A stretch of DNA of 64,000 bases, taken from contig NZ_VIGW01000003.1 in NCBI RefSeq assembly GCF_007858435.1, forward strand, positions 1 through 64,000. The letters are read 5' to 3'. Each line of letters starts with the position of its first letter. The first letter of the stretch is position 1. Shown here one piece after another: positions 51,450-59,895 of the stretch. The notes beneath the pieces are model-generated. The model made no database searches and was not told the origin of the DNA. It saw only the letters and a list, made by a program, of their open reading frames with translations. Position numbers and translations under genes: made by a program. Source of the stretch: Tsukamurella asaccharolytica. Its GTDB lineage: Bacteria; Actinomycetota; Actinomycetes; Mycobacteriales; Mycobacteriaceae.

Positions 51450-51968
51450 GTGATCGCACGATTCGCAGACAGGACGCCCCGCATCGCCGAGACGGCGTGG
51501 GTGGCGGAGACGGCCACCGTCGTGGGCGACGTGGAGCTCGGGCCGGGCGTGGGAGTGTTCTACAGCGCCGTGGTGCGCGGCGACACCACGCCGATCGTCA
51601 TCGGCGAGAACAGCAACGTCCAGGACGGAGTGGCGATGCACGCGGACCCCGGCTTCCCGCTGACCGTGGGTGAGCGGGTGTCCATCGGCCACAACGCGGT
51701 GGTGCACGGCTGCACCGTCGGCGACGACGTGCTCATCGGCATGGGTGCGGTCGTCCTCAACGGGGCGGTCATCGGCGCCGGCAGCCTGATCGCCGCGAAC
51801 GCGCTCGTTCCCCAGGGGATGGAGGTGCCGCCGGGGTCGATGGTCGCCGGAGTGCCGGCCAAGGTGCGGCGCGAGCTGTCCGACGAGGAGCGTGCCGGGA
51901 TCACCGCGAACGCCGCCGGCTACCAGTTCCTGACGCAGGCGCACGCGACGCAGACCGGGCCGGCGTAG
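51450..51968 (+). CDS. gamma-carbonic-anhydrase-like hexapeptide-repeat protein
   Basis: The 172-residue protein is a left-handed beta-helix with hexapeptide repeats (AETAWVAETATVVGDVELGP; SIGHNAVVHGCTVGDDVLIGMGAV) and the three zinc-type His of gamma-carbonic anhydrases (AMHAD, GHNAVVHG). The end GVPAKVRRELSDEE is family-typical. Enzymatic carbonic anhydrase activity is not assured in this subgroup (PaaY/CaiE-like). GAGGAGG lies 6 bases before the GTG. Confidence 0.9.
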   Translation: MIARFADRTPRIAETAWVAETATVVGDVELGPGVGVFYSAVVRGDTTPIVIGENSNVQDGVAMHADPGFPLTVGERVSIGHNAVVHGCTVGDDVLIGMGAVVLNGAVIGAGSLIAANALVPQGMEVPPGSMVAGVPAKVRRELSDEERAGITANAAGYQFLTQAHATQTGPA

Positions 51969-51983
51969 CGCCGGCCCAGCGAC

Positions 51984-52469
51984 TCAGAGCCCGGACCACA
52001 CCATCGACGCGCCCGAGTGCCCGGCGGCGATGACGCCCCACACGCACGCGACGGCGATCACCGTCGATGCCACGCCCAGCACGACGGTGCCCGCGCGACC
52101 GGAGAGCACCGTCGCCGCGGACACCCGGGACGCGACCGCCGTGCTCGATCCGGCCCACACCAGGACCGCCACGACGAGCAGGCCCAGCGACCACAGGAAG
52201 GTCGCGTTCCCCTGGGTGGCGTGACCCGCGATCTGCTGACGCATGCCCTCCATCGAGGGACGCTGTTCCAGCCTCTCGCCCGATTCCTTCGCGAGATAGC
52301 ACGCGACCGCCGCGACCAGCGCGAACACGGGGAGCCCGACGCCCAGGCGGGTGCGCGCGGCGGGCCACCACGCGGCAAGGACGAGCGCGAGGGCGGCCAG
52401 GGGCAGCAGGACCACCGCGGCGTGGACCAACAGCGGATGACTCGGAAGTCCGGCGATCTCGGTGAGCAC
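51984..52469 (-). CDS. DUF2231-like integral membrane protein
   Basis: The 161-residue protein starts LTEIAGLPSHPLLVHAAVV, with His residues in a PxHPxLVH pattern typical of DUF2231, and has four membrane helices. The GTG was chosen because the longer reading adds a Cys-rich, unlikely start. The 17-base gap to the divergent Rieske gene suggests that the two are expressed from a shared control region. DUF2231 proteins are suspected haem or electron-transport partners, which would fit the Rieske neighbour; this is inference. Confidence 0.8.
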   Translation of the reverse strand: MLTEIAGLPSHPLLVHAAVVLLPLAALALVLAAWWPAARTRLGVGLPVFALVAAVACYLAKESGERLEQRPSMEGMRQQIAGHATQGNATFLWSLGLLVVAVLVWAGSSTAVASRVSAATVLSGRAGTVVLGVASTVIAVACVWGVIAAGHSGASMVWSGL

Positions 52470-52486
52470 GCAACAATAGTGGCAGA

Positions 52487-52963
52487 GTGGACACTGTGAC
52501 GCAGACAACCCAGCCAAGCTTCTGTCCGACGCGGCGCGCGGTCCTCGCCGCCCTTCCCGGTATCGCGATCCTGCCCGTCGCGGTGGCCTGTGGAACGACC
52601 TCGAACACCGGCGACACCTCGTCGGGGTCCCCTTCGACGAACGGCACGTCCGCCGGCGGCGCCGCGGCGGGCGGTGGCGCGCGGATCCCGGTCGCCCAGG
52701 TGCCCGTCGGCAACGCCGTGGTGATCGCGGGTGCCAAGCCCTACGTGGTGGCCCAGCCCACCGACGGAACGTTCGTCGCCTTCGACGCGGCGTGCACGCA
52801 CCAGGGCACCGTCGTGGGGGCGCAGGACGGCCTCACGCTCCAGTGCCCCGCGCACGGGAGCAGGTTCAACGGGGGCACGGGCGCCGTCGAACAGGGGCCC
52901 GCGACGGCACCGCTCGCCCCGGCACCCGTGCGGCGGGACGGGGAGGAACTCGTCGTCGGGTGA
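52487..52963 (+). CDS. Rieske [2Fe-2S] lipoprotein
   Basis: The 158-residue protein has a Tat-like, lipoprotein-type signal (PTRRAVLAALPGIAILPVAV then the lipobox Cys), a Gly/Ser/Thr linker, and a compact Rieske domain with ligands CTH (AACTHQGTVV) and CPAH (LQCPAHGSRF). It should be an electron carrier on the outer face of the membrane. GTG at 52487 or 52496 may be used. It is divergent from a DUF2231-like gene, so the two may form a small redox module. Confidence 0.9.
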   Translation: MDTVTQTTQPSFCPTRRAVLAALPGIAILPVAVACGTTSNTGDTSSGSPSTNGTSAGGAAAGGGARIPVAQVPVGNAVVIAGAKPYVVAQPTDGTFVAFDAACTHQGTVVGAQDGLTLQCPAHGSRFNGGTGAVEQGPATAPLAPAPVRRDGEELVVG

Positions 52964-53081
52964 TACCCCTGATAGAGATGGACCGTGAAGCTACCGCGTT
53001 GTAACATGGCGAGACGTTATTGAATCGGTCTCAGTAGGCAGCCACCGCGGGACCGTCACCACTTCAACGAGGAGGCTCCCC

Positions 53082-54566
53082 GTGGCCAATCCCGAGGCGA
53101 TCTACAAGGACGTGCTCATCGTGGGCGCCGGTCTCGCCGGTATCGATACCGCCTACCGCGTCTCCAACGAGGTGCCGCAGTTCAGCTATGCGGTCCTCGA
53201 GCAGCGCGCCGAGATGGGCGGCACCTGGGATCTGTTCAAGTACCCCGGTATCCGGTCCGACTCCGACATCTTCAGCCTGAGTTACCCGTTCCTGCCCTGG
53301 AAGGGCACGAACCGCCTCGCCAGCGGCCCCGAGATCAAGGCCTACATCGAAGAGGCCGCCGCGAAGTTCGGCATCGACAAGAACATCAGCTTCAACACGA
53401 GGGTCGGCACCGTCGATTTCGACTCGCGCACCGACCTGTGGACCGTCACCGCCGAGCGCGACGGCGCGCAGGTCGTCTACCAGTCGCGGTTCCTCGTGGC
53501 CTGCACCGGCTACTACAACTACGAGGCCGGTTACGAGCCGCCCTTCCCCGGCATCGATCAGTTCCAGGGGCAGGTCGTGCACCCGCAGCACTGGCCCGAG
53601 GATCTGGACTACCATGGCAAGAAGGTCGTGGTCATCGGTTCGGGCGCCACCGCCATCACCCTGATCCCCGCGATGGCCGACGACGTCGAGCACATCACGA
53701 TGCTGCAGCGCTCCCCCACCTACGTGCTGCCGGTCCCCAACGCCGATCCGCTCACCAAGTTCGGGGCGAAGGTTCTCCCGGCCACGGTCGCGCACAACCT
53801 CACCCGCAACGTCAACGCCGTGATCAACGTCGGCCAGTACGTGCTCGCGCGCTCCTTCCCGAAGGCGTCCCGCAAGTTCCTGCGCAAGCTCAACCAGGCC
53901 ATGCTGCCCAAGGGCTACGACGTGGACGTTCACTTCAAGCCCAAGTACGAGCCCTGGGACCAGCGCCTGTGCGTCGTTCCCAACGGCGACCTGTTCACGA
54001 CGATCAAGCGCGGTAAGGCCGAGGTGGTCACCGACACCATCGACACCTTCACCGCGACCGGTATCCGCCTGACCTCGGGCCGCGAGCTCGAGGCGGACAT
54101 CGTCATCACGGCGACGGGACTGCAACTGCTCGCCTTCGGCGGCGTCGAGGTCAACGTCGACGGGGCCCCGATCAAGCCCAACGACAAGTTCGCGTTCAAC
54201 GGCTACATGCTCGAGGGCGTGCCGAACTTCGCATTCATCATCGGCTACACCAACAACTCGTGGACGCTGCGCGCCGACATCTCGGCCCGCGGCATCGCGC
54301 GCCTCCTCAACCACATGGTGGTCAAGGGCTACACGCACGTCGAGCCCGAGGTCGGCGGCGCGGTGCTCACCGAGCACCCGGCGCTCGACCTGAGCTCCGG
54401 CTACGTGCAACGCTCGCCCGACGCGATGCCCAAGGCCGCGACGGAGCAGCCGTGGATGATCCGGCACAACTTCGTGCTGGACTCGCTCGACTACCAGCGG
54501 TCGCGGGTGGACGCGCCCGAGCTGAAGTTCGGCACCGTCGCAGCGCCGTCGAAGACCGGCGTCTGA
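53082..54566 (+). CDS. FAD-dependent Baeyer-Villiger monooxygenase (EthA-like)
   Basis: The 494-residue protein has the FAD loop VGAGLAGIDTAYR, GGTWDLFKYPGIRSDSDI, the Baeyer-Villiger signature FQGQVVHPQHWP (about residue 163), and the NADPH loop VVVIGSGATAITLIPAM. It is close in pattern and length to mycobacterial EthA, which oxidises ketones and activates ethionamide-type prodrugs. The usual divergent EthR repressor gene is not present. An ATG-like GTG start follows GAGGAGG by 7 bases. A strong terminator ends the transcript. Confidence 0.92.
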   Translation: MANPEAIYKDVLIVGAGLAGIDTAYRVSNEVPQFSYAVLEQRAEMGGTWDLFKYPGIRSDSDIFSLSYPFLPWKGTNRLASGPEIKAYIEEAAAKFGIDKNISFNTRVGTVDFDSRTDLWTVTAERDGAQVVYQSRFLVACTGYYNYEAGYEPPFPGIDQFQGQVVHPQHWPEDLDYHGKKVVVIGSGATAITLIPAMADDVEHITMLQRSPTYVLPVPNADPLTKFGAKVLPATVAHNLTRNVNAVINVGQYVLARSFPKASRKFLRKLNQAMLPKGYDVDVHFKPKYEPWDQRLCVVPNGDLFTTIKRGKAEVVTDTIDTFTATGIRLTSGRELEADIVITATGLQLLAFGGVEVNVDGAPIKPNDKFAFNGYMLEGVPNFAFIIGYTNNSWTLRADISARGIARLLNHMVVKGYTHVEPEVGGAVLTEHPALDLSSGYVQRSPDAMPKAATEQPWMIRHNFVLDSLDYQRSRVDAPELKFGTVAAPSKTGV

Positions 54567-54582
54567 CCACTCCCTGAACGGA

Positions 54583-54616
54583 CGAACCCGCCCCGGACAG
54601 ATCCGGGGCGGGTTCG
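54583..54616. terminator. strong stem-loop between ethA-like and transpeptidase genes
   Basis: Perfect 14-base arms (CGAACCCGCCCCGG and CCGGGGCGGGTTCG) with a 6-base loop, followed by CGTTTC. It lies between convergent genes and can serve both. Confidence 0.85.
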
Positions 54617-54628
54617 CGTTTCAGGCGC

Positions 54629-55270
54629 TCAGGAGCCGGGGGTGTACTGCCCGCCGACGGTGTTGCGCACGACGATCGGCGAACCGATCGGGAAGTTGTC
54701 GTAGAAGTACTTGCCGTTGGCCGTGCTCACGTTGAGGCAGCCGTGGCTGACGTTGGAGACGCCCTGCTGGTTCACCGACCACGGGGCGGCGTGCACGAAG
54801 ATGCCGCTCCACGACATGCGCGTGGCGTACTCGACGTAGGTGCGGTAGCCCTCCGGGGAGTCGACCGGGACGCCGTACGTGGACGAATCCATGTACATGT
54901 CGCGCTTCTTCTCCATCGTGTAGTACGTGCCGTTCGGCGTGGGGTGCTTGTTGGTGCCGAAGGACGTGGGCATCGTCTTGACGACCTCGCCGTTGTGCCA
55001 GATGGTGATCTGCTTGGTGTTGTCGTCCGCGAGGGCCACCCAGCCCGTCTTGGTGGCGACGGGCGGCTGGGGCGAGGCGGCGGGGGTCTCGCTGGTCTCG
55101 GTGTCGCCGGACGGCGTCGACGGCTCCGTCGGGCGCGACGGGGTGGTGGGCGCGGCGCCCGCGACGGCCGCGGAGGCCGTGGCCGCGACGATCGCCGCTG
55201 CCGCGCCCGCGCCGAGGCGCGCGAAGCCGCGGCGGCTGACGCCGGTGGGCCCGAGGTTCGGGTCAGTCAT
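54629..55270 (-). CDS. L,D-transpeptidase (YkuD domain), secreted
   Basis: The 213-residue protein has a Tat-type signal (SRRGFARLGAGAAAAIVAAT), a Pro/Thr/Ser linker and a YkuD domain with the catalytic motif HAAPWSVNQQGVSNVSHGCL, which holds His and the Cys of the SHGC box. It makes 3-3 cross-links in peptidoglycan, abundant in Mycobacteriales. Unlike the large mycobacterial LdtMt2 type it lacks the immunoglobulin-like domains and has a direct linker. Confidence 0.92.
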   Translation of the reverse strand: MTDPNLGPTGVSRRGFARLGAGAAAAIVAATASAAVAGAAPTTPSRPTEPSTPSGDTETSETPAASPQPPVATKTGWVALADDNTKQITIWHNGEVVKTMPTSFGTNKHPTPNGTYYTMEKKRDMYMDSSTYGVPVDSPEGYRTYVEYATRMSWSGIFVHAAPWSVNQQGVSNVSHGCLNVSTANGKYFYDNFPIGSPIVVRNTVGGQYTPGS

Positions 55271-55308
55271 CGTTGTTCCTCCTGCGGTATCAAGCTTTGC
55301 GCACGATT

Positions 55309-55941
55309 CTACGGGTCGAGGGTCTCAAATGAAGAAATCACTGAACCGGAGCTGAGGATCACACCAGTTCCGTTAAGCATCCAGTGGGCCAAAAAACTCG
55401 CCCACCACCTGCCGGTTCTCCGGGTAAGGGCGTCCATCAGGGCGCCGAAAACCGCGGTGACGACGATTGTGGGAAATACCGGATCCTGACCGCTCCGCGC
55501 CGCACCGACGTGCCACAGCCCGAACGCCAGCGGCCCCACCGCGGAGCCGACCCGCCGGCCGAACGCCGCCTCCAGCGACGGGGTGAGCGCCCCGCGGAAG
55601 AGCACCTCCTCCGGCAGCGCGGTGCCGAGCGGGATGTCCACGAGCACCCACTTCCCCCGGTTCGACGGTGCCTCCCTCCGCACGGGCCGTACCAGGGCCA
55701 GCCCGGCGGTGGCGAGTGCTCCCCCGGCGACGACGCCGGCCGCGGTCGGCACGCGGGTCGACCGGGCGAGCGCGGCGTCGGCCGTGCAGAACGCCAGGGC
55801 CGCCGCCGAGCGGGCGTCCCGGTTCCAGTCGAATCGCGTCGCGAGCCGCGGGAGGACCGCATTCGACCACGCCAGGGCTGCCCCCGCCGCGAGCGCGGGC
55901 GCGCCCCGCCGCATCCGATCCACCCGCTTCGCCCCGGTCAC
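55309..55941 (-). CDS. CPBP-family intramembrane metalloprotease (Abi/Rce1-like)
   Basis: The 210-residue membrane protein carries the three family motifs: EEVLFRG (EExxxR), FGLWHVG (FxxxH) and HWMLNG (HxxxN/B). These residues form the metalloprotease site within the membrane. Roles range from prenyl-protein processing to bacteriocin self-immunity, and the role here is unknown. It starts at GTG 13 bases after the lipoprotein hydrolase stop and is probably co-transcribed with it. Confidence 0.9.
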   Translation of the reverse strand: MTGAKRVDRMRRGAPALAAGAALAWSNAVLPRLATRFDWNRDARSAAALAFCTADAALARSTRVPTAAGVVAGGALATAGLALVRPVRREAPSNRGKWVLVDIPLGTALPEEVLFRGALTPSLEAAFGRRVGSAVGPLAFGLWHVGAARSGQDPVFPTIVVTAVFGALMDALTRRTGRWWASFLAHWMLNGTGVILSSGSVISSFETLDP

Positions 55942-55954
55942 TGCGTTGCCCGCG

Positions 55955-56767
55955 TCACTGCATCGCCACCCACGAGCCCAGCGAGCGGTACAGCGAGGCG
56001 GAGAAGGGCAGGTCGCTCCCGTAACGCGCCGGATCGCGCGAGGTGTCCTCCTGCAGCGCGTGGCTGACCCCGCGGAGGCGCACGTAATTGACGTGGGTGC
56101 CGGTCAGGACGTCGGCGAGGCCCTGCGTGGCCGAGCAGTCGACGGCGACGTCCGCGTCTGAGCAGGTCACGATGTTGTGCTTCTGCGGCGGCAGCGTCAT
56201 CGCGGTCTGCAGCACGTCGGGCGTCCCGTCGGGCAGGCCCGTCAGCACCGGCTCGATGAGGGCCATCGGCAGCGGCGCGCGGCCGGTGCCACCCGTCGCG
56301 AGCGCGAGCACCTGGGGCGTCGCCGTGCCGTGGCCGACGGCGAGCAGCCGGTCGTCGCCCAGGCCCGCGCGTGCGGCGAGGGTCGTCAGGCCCTTACCGG
56401 CCCGGTCCAGCAGCGCCGCGTAGCCCGGGGTGCCGGACGGTGCGCCGTCGAACCGGAGCGAGGCCACGCCCTGCTGGGCGAGCATCACCGAGAGCTCGCG
56501 CCCGGCGATCTGCCCGGCGCGGTCCGGTCCGGTGAGGATCAGCGCGGCGCGCAGCCGCTGCGGGTTGCTCGGCGAGACATAGGTCGCCGCGCCGGCGTCG
56601 CCGGGGACCTGCACCATCGACTCGTTCCAGTTCGCCGGCAGCGCCGCCGGCGCGGGCGGCGCGGGTTCCAGCGAGATCACGGGCGTCGGCTTGTCCGAGG
56701 CGCAGGACGCGACGGCGAGCAGCATCGCGACGATCACCGCGGCGAACCGCGTCCGGGCGTGGGTCAT
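55955..56767 (-). CDS. alpha/beta-hydrolase-like lipoprotein
   Basis: The 270-residue protein has a lipoprotein signal ending in the lipobox LAVASC (Cys22) and an alpha/beta-hydrolase-like domain: RAALILTGPDRAGQIAGRE, GVASLRFDGAPSGTPGYAAL and the elbow LLAVGHGTATPQ, where Gly replaces the usual nucleophile Ser (GHGTA). The late His may be in VRLRGVSHALQ. The missing nucleophile suggests a non-catalytic protein or a different active site. GAGAGGGAAC precedes the ATG. It is followed by the CPBP protease gene. Confidence 0.8.
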   Translation of the reverse strand: MTHARTRFAAVIVAMLLAVASCASDKPTPVISLEPAPPAPAALPANWNESMVQVPGDAGAATYVSPSNPQRLRAALILTGPDRAGQIAGRELSVMLAQQGVASLRFDGAPSGTPGYAALLDRAGKGLTTLAARAGLGDDRLLAVGHGTATPQVLALATGGTGRAPLPMALIEPVLTGLPDGTPDVLQTAMTLPPQKHNIVTCSDADVAVDCSATQGLADVLTGTHVNYVRLRGVSHALQEDTSRDPARYGSDLPFSASLYRSLGSWVAMQ

Positions 56768-56798
56768 CGGAGTTCCCTCTCGTGGTTCGGCGCGGGGG

Positions 56799-57134
56799 TC
56801 AGCGCAGGCGTTCGGCGGCGCGCGCGGTCTCGACGAGCCGATCCGCGAGCTCGACGAGTTCGTCCTGGCCTGCGCCCTCGGCGATCGCGGTGCGCACGTC
56901 CTCCGCTGCGCATCGCACCTCGAACATACGCTCCCCGACCGCCTCGGCCTCGTCCGCGGTGAGCACCACCGAGTCCGCGGGCAGCGATGTCCCGGCGACG
57001 GCGTTGCGGGCCTCGTAGGCGCGCTGCCGGCACGACCGGCGGCAGTACTTGCGCGTGCGGCCCGGCCCCTCGGAGACCACCTCGCGCCCGCACCACGCAC
57101 ACGCGGCGGACCTGCGACGGCGTGCGGTGGTCAT
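56799..57134 (-). CDS. small zinc-ribbon-like protein next to rbpA
   Basis: The 111-residue protein begins with a basic stretch and a four-cysteine zinc knuckle (CAWCGREV and KYCRRSCRQRAYEARN), followed by an acidic helix (ELVELADRLVETARAAERL). The start ATG was chosen to keep the knuckle near the N-terminus, and longer readings are Arg/Pro-rich. A similar gene lies beside rbpA in mycobacteria. Nucleic-acid or RNA polymerase contact is a guess. Confidence 0.82.
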   Translation of the reverse strand: MTTARRRRSAACAWCGREVVSEGPGRTRKYCRRSCRQRAYEARNAVAGTSLPADSVVLTADEAEAVGERMFEVRCAAEDVRTAIAEGAGQDELVELADRLVETARAAERLR

Positions 57135-57199
57135 GCTCCGCAGTCTAATGAACCGGGTAGACTGGGAATGTTCGGCGTAGGCGAGAGGTTGGGAGAAGC

Positions 57200-57535
57200 A
57201 TGGCAGATCGAGTTCTACGGGGCAGCCGCCTGGGCGCGGTGAGCTATGAGACGGATCGGGACCACGACCTCGCTCCGCGCCGGGTGGCGCGGTACCGCAC
57301 GGACAACGGTGAGGAGTTCGACGTCCCGTTCGCGGATGACGCGGAGATCCCCGGCACCTGGCTGTGCAAGAACGGGCTCGAGGGCACCCTGATCGACGGG
57401 GTCGCACCCGAGGAGAAGAAGGCCAAGCCGCCGCGTACGCACTGGGACATGCTCCTGGAGCGGCGGTCCGAGGGTGAGCTCGAGGAGCTCCTCAAGGAGC
57501 GGCTGGACCTGCTCAAGGCGCGGCGCGGTAAGTAG
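57200..57535 (+). CDS. rbpA: RNA polymerase-binding protein RbpA
   Basis: The 111-residue protein matches RbpA: MADRVLRGSRLGAVSYETDR, the core CKNGLEGTLIDG, and the sigma-interaction helix THWDMLLERRSEGELEELLK. RbpA binds RNA polymerase near sigma A, helps open promoters, and in mycobacteria influences rifampicin tolerance. GGGAGAAG precedes the ATG by a few bases. It lies divergent from the zinc-ribbon gene and convergent to ppm1, as in Mycobacterium. Confidence 0.96.
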   Translation: MADRVLRGSRLGAVSYETDRDHDLAPRRVARYRTDNGEEFDVPFADDAEIPGTWLCKNGLEGTLIDGVAPEEKKAKPPRTHWDMLLERRSEGELEELLKERLDLLKARRGK

Positions 57536-57559
57536 ACGCGAGGTTCGTCCGACGAACAC

Positions 57560-57589
57560 GAAGGGCCCCGGAGTGATCCGGGGCCCTTC
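57560..57589. terminator. stem-loop between rbpA and ppm1
   Basis: Perfect 13-base arms GAAGGGCCCCGGA and TCCGGGGCCCTTC with the loop GTGA. It lies between convergent genes and can stop transcripts from both sides. Confidence 0.85.
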
Positions 57590-57604
57590 GGCGTTCCCGA
57601 GGTC

Positions 57605-58363
57605 CTAGGTGGAGAGGCGCTTCTGCAGCTTGCGCTTGCGAGCCTGGAAACCCCACTTCGGCACCAGGGTGGCCGCCTCCTTGAAGATGGAGCCGCTCAT
57701 CTTCGAATCGCCGATGACGCGCTCGGTGAAGGTGATGGGCACCTCGACGACGGTGAAGCCGGCTTGCACAGCACGCCACGTGAGGTCGATCTGGAAGCTG
57801 TAGCCCAGCGATTCCACCTCGTCGAGCCCCAGGCCCTCGAGGGCCTCCCGGCGGAAGGCCTTGTAGCCGCCGGTGATGTCGCGGATTCGGGTGCCGAGCA
57901 TGACCTGGCTGTACAGGTTTCCACCGCGCGAGATCAGCTGGCGCGAGAGCGGCCAGTTCACGGTCTTCCCGCCCGAGACGTAGCGCGATCCGATCACCAG
58001 GTCGGCGCCCGCGTCGATCGCGGCGAGGTGGCGCTCCAGCTGCTCCGGGGCGTGCGAGCCGTCGGCGTCCATCTCCACGATCACGCGGTAGTCGCGCTCG
58101 AGGGCCCACGTGAAGCCCGCGATGTAGGCGCCGCCGAGGCCGTTCTTCTCGGCCCGGTGCAGGACGTGGATCCGCGGGTCCTCCGCCGCCATCGAGTCGG
58201 CGAGGTCGCCGGTCCCGTCCGGGCTGTTGTCATCGACCACAAGCACGTCGACGGCGGGCTGCGCGCGATGCAGCCGGCCCACGATGAGCGGCAGGTTCTC
58301 CAGCTCGTTGTACGTGGGGATGATCACCAGCGTCTTCGACGACGGCGCTGACGTCTCACTCAT
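57605..58363 (-). CDS. ppm1: polyprenol monophosphomannose synthase
   Basis: The 252-residue protein is a GT2 enzyme: [48 protein letters not shown] (the metal-binding DxD-type site) and [13 protein letters not shown]. It makes polyprenyl-phosphate mannose, the donor for lipoarabinomannan, PIM and protein mannosylation. In M. tuberculosis the Ppm1 and Lnt activities are one polypeptide; here they are separate genes with a 4-base overlap. The ATG overlaps the lnt stop (ATGA). Confidence 0.95.
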   Translation of the reverse strand: MSETSAPSSKTLVIIPTYNELENLPLIVGRLHRAQPAVDVLVVDDNSPDGTGDLADSMAAEDPRIHVLHRAEKNGLGGAYIAGFTWALERDYRVIVEMDADGSHAPEQLERHLAAIDAGADLVIGSRYVSGGKTVNWPLSRQLISRGGNLYSQVMLGTRIRDITGGYKAFRREALEGLGLDEVESLGYSFQIDLTWRAVQAGFTVVEVPITFTERVIGDSKMSGSIFKEAATLVPKWGFQARKRKLQKRLST

Positions 58364-59895
58364 GCGGGTTCCTCGGTCCGGGGGCGGGGCGCGAACAGAC
58401 CTCCATCGTGCCTTATCGCGATCGCGATTCCGCAGAGGGTGGCCACGAGCAACGCGACCTCGCCCCACACTCCCAGCCGGGCGGCGGGGGTGAGGCCATC
58501 GCGCAGGCGGATCGTCTCGACCAGGTGGTCGTTGGTCCAGATGCGCGTCTGCCGGGTCACCTCCCCGTCGGGCCTGACCAGTGCGCTCACCCCGGTCGTG
58601 GCCGCGACCACGACATCGCGATCGAGCTCGACGGCCCGCACCCGGGACATGCCGAGCTGCTGGTAGGTCATGCCGGTGCGGCCGAAGGTGGCGTTGTTCG
58701 TCGGCACGGTCAGCACCTGCGCCCCGTTCTCGACGGATCCGCGCAGCGAGCGGTCGAAGGCCACCTCGTAACAGGTCGCGACCCCGAGCGGGATCCCGTT
58801 CGGCCGCACCGTGCCGGTCCCGGTGCCGGGGGTGAAATTGTTCGCCAGGTCCACGTAGTCGCTGAACAGGCGGAAGAACTCGCGCATCGGCATGGTCTCG
58901 CCGAAGGGCTGCAGGATCGCCTTGTCGTGCCGTTCCAGCGGTCCCGTGGCGTCGATCAGGATCATGCTGTTGTAGTAGCGGCCGGTGCCGTCGTAGTGCA
59001 CCGTGCCGACCAGGATCGGCGCGCGCACGTCGGCGGCGGCGGCGCGCATGCGGGCGGCGACGTCCGGATCGCGCTCCGGCGAGACGTCCGAGGAGTTCTC
59101 CGGCCAGATCACCACGTCGGGCTGCCGCTGCCGGCCCGCCCGCACCTCCTCGGCGAGCCGGTGCGTCTCGCCCAGGTGGTTGCTGAGCACCGCCTCGCGC
59201 TGCGTCGCCTGGTCCCAGCGCTGTTCCGGGACGTTGCCCTGGATCGCCGCGATGGTCACCGTCCGGCCCTCCGACGGTGCGCCGACGAACGGCCACGCCG
59301 CCGCCGCGGCGATCGCCACCAGGGCCGCCGCGGCCGCGGGCAGCAGGTAGGTCCGACGGTCCGCGCGCCGGTACGCCGCCACCCCCGCCGCGGCGAGACA
59401 GGCGCCGAGCAGGGCCACGGCGAAGGACAGCCCGGGCGCCCCGACGTACCGGGCGAGCGCCAGCAGCGGACCGTCGGCCTGGCTGAACGCGAGCCTCCCC
59501 CACGGGAAGCCGCCGAAGGGGAAGGAGGCGCGCGCCCACTCGGTCACGCAGAACGCCGCCGCGACCCACACGGGCCCGCCCGGGGCGCGGGCCACGCGCG
59601 TCGCGAGGAGACCGAAGGCGCCGTAGTAGAGGGCGCACGTGATGCCGAGGCCGATCCACGGCAGCGCGCCCACCATGGAGTCGATCCACTTGAGCAGCGG
59701 CACGAACAGGCCGAGCCCGGCGAGGAAGCCGTACAGGAAGCCGCCGCGCAGGGTGACCCGCTCGGGCACCGTGAGCACGGCGACGAGCACCGCGATGCCG
59801 ATCGGCGCGAGCCACCACAGGCCCGCGGGCGGAAAGGAGAAGAACATCGCGACGCCGGCGAGCAGTGCGGCTCCCCCGCGGACCAGGAGCTTCAC
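58360..59895 (-). CDS. lnt: apolipoprotein N-acyltransferase
   Basis: The 511-residue protein has about seven N-terminal membrane helices, a nitrilase-like domain beginning [17 protein letters not shown], the catalytic acid/lysine region ([22 protein letters not shown]) and the catalytic Cys in [13 protein letters not shown], then a final helix. It adds the third acyl chain to lipoproteins, of which this window encodes several. Start: GTG overlapping the amidohydrolase stop (GTGA). It is separate from ppm1, unlike the fused mycobacterial protein. Confidence 0.94.
   Translation of the reverse strand: MKLLVRGGAALLAGVAMFFSFPPAGLWWLAPIGIAVLVAVLTVPERVTLRGGFLYGFLAGLGLFVPLLKWIDSMVGALPWIGLGITCALYYGAFGLLATRVARAPGGPVWVAAAFCVTEWARASFPFGGFPWGRLAFSQADGPLLALARYVGAPGLSFAVALLGACLAAAGVAAYRRADRRTYLLPAAAAALVAIAAAAAWPFVGAPSEGRTVTIAAIQGNVPEQRWDQATQREAVLSNHLGETHRLAEEVRAGRQRQPDVVIWPENSSDVSPERDPDVAARMRAAAADVRAPILVGTVHYDGTGRYYNSMILIDATGPLERHDKAILQPFGETMPMREFFRLFSDYVDLANNFTPGTGTGTVRPNGIPLGVATCYEVAFDRSLRGSVENGAQVLTVPTNNATFGRTGMTYQQLGMSRVRAVELDRDVVVAATTGVSALVRPDGEVTRQTRIWTNDHLVETIRLRDGLTPAARLGVWGEVALLVATLCGIAIAIRHDGGLFAPRPRTEEPA

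Noticed and set aside
52964-53081. Second copper-type operator upstream of the EthA-like gene (GATACCCCTGATA)
   Set aside because: Only the left half matches the copper box; there is no GGGGTAT arm.
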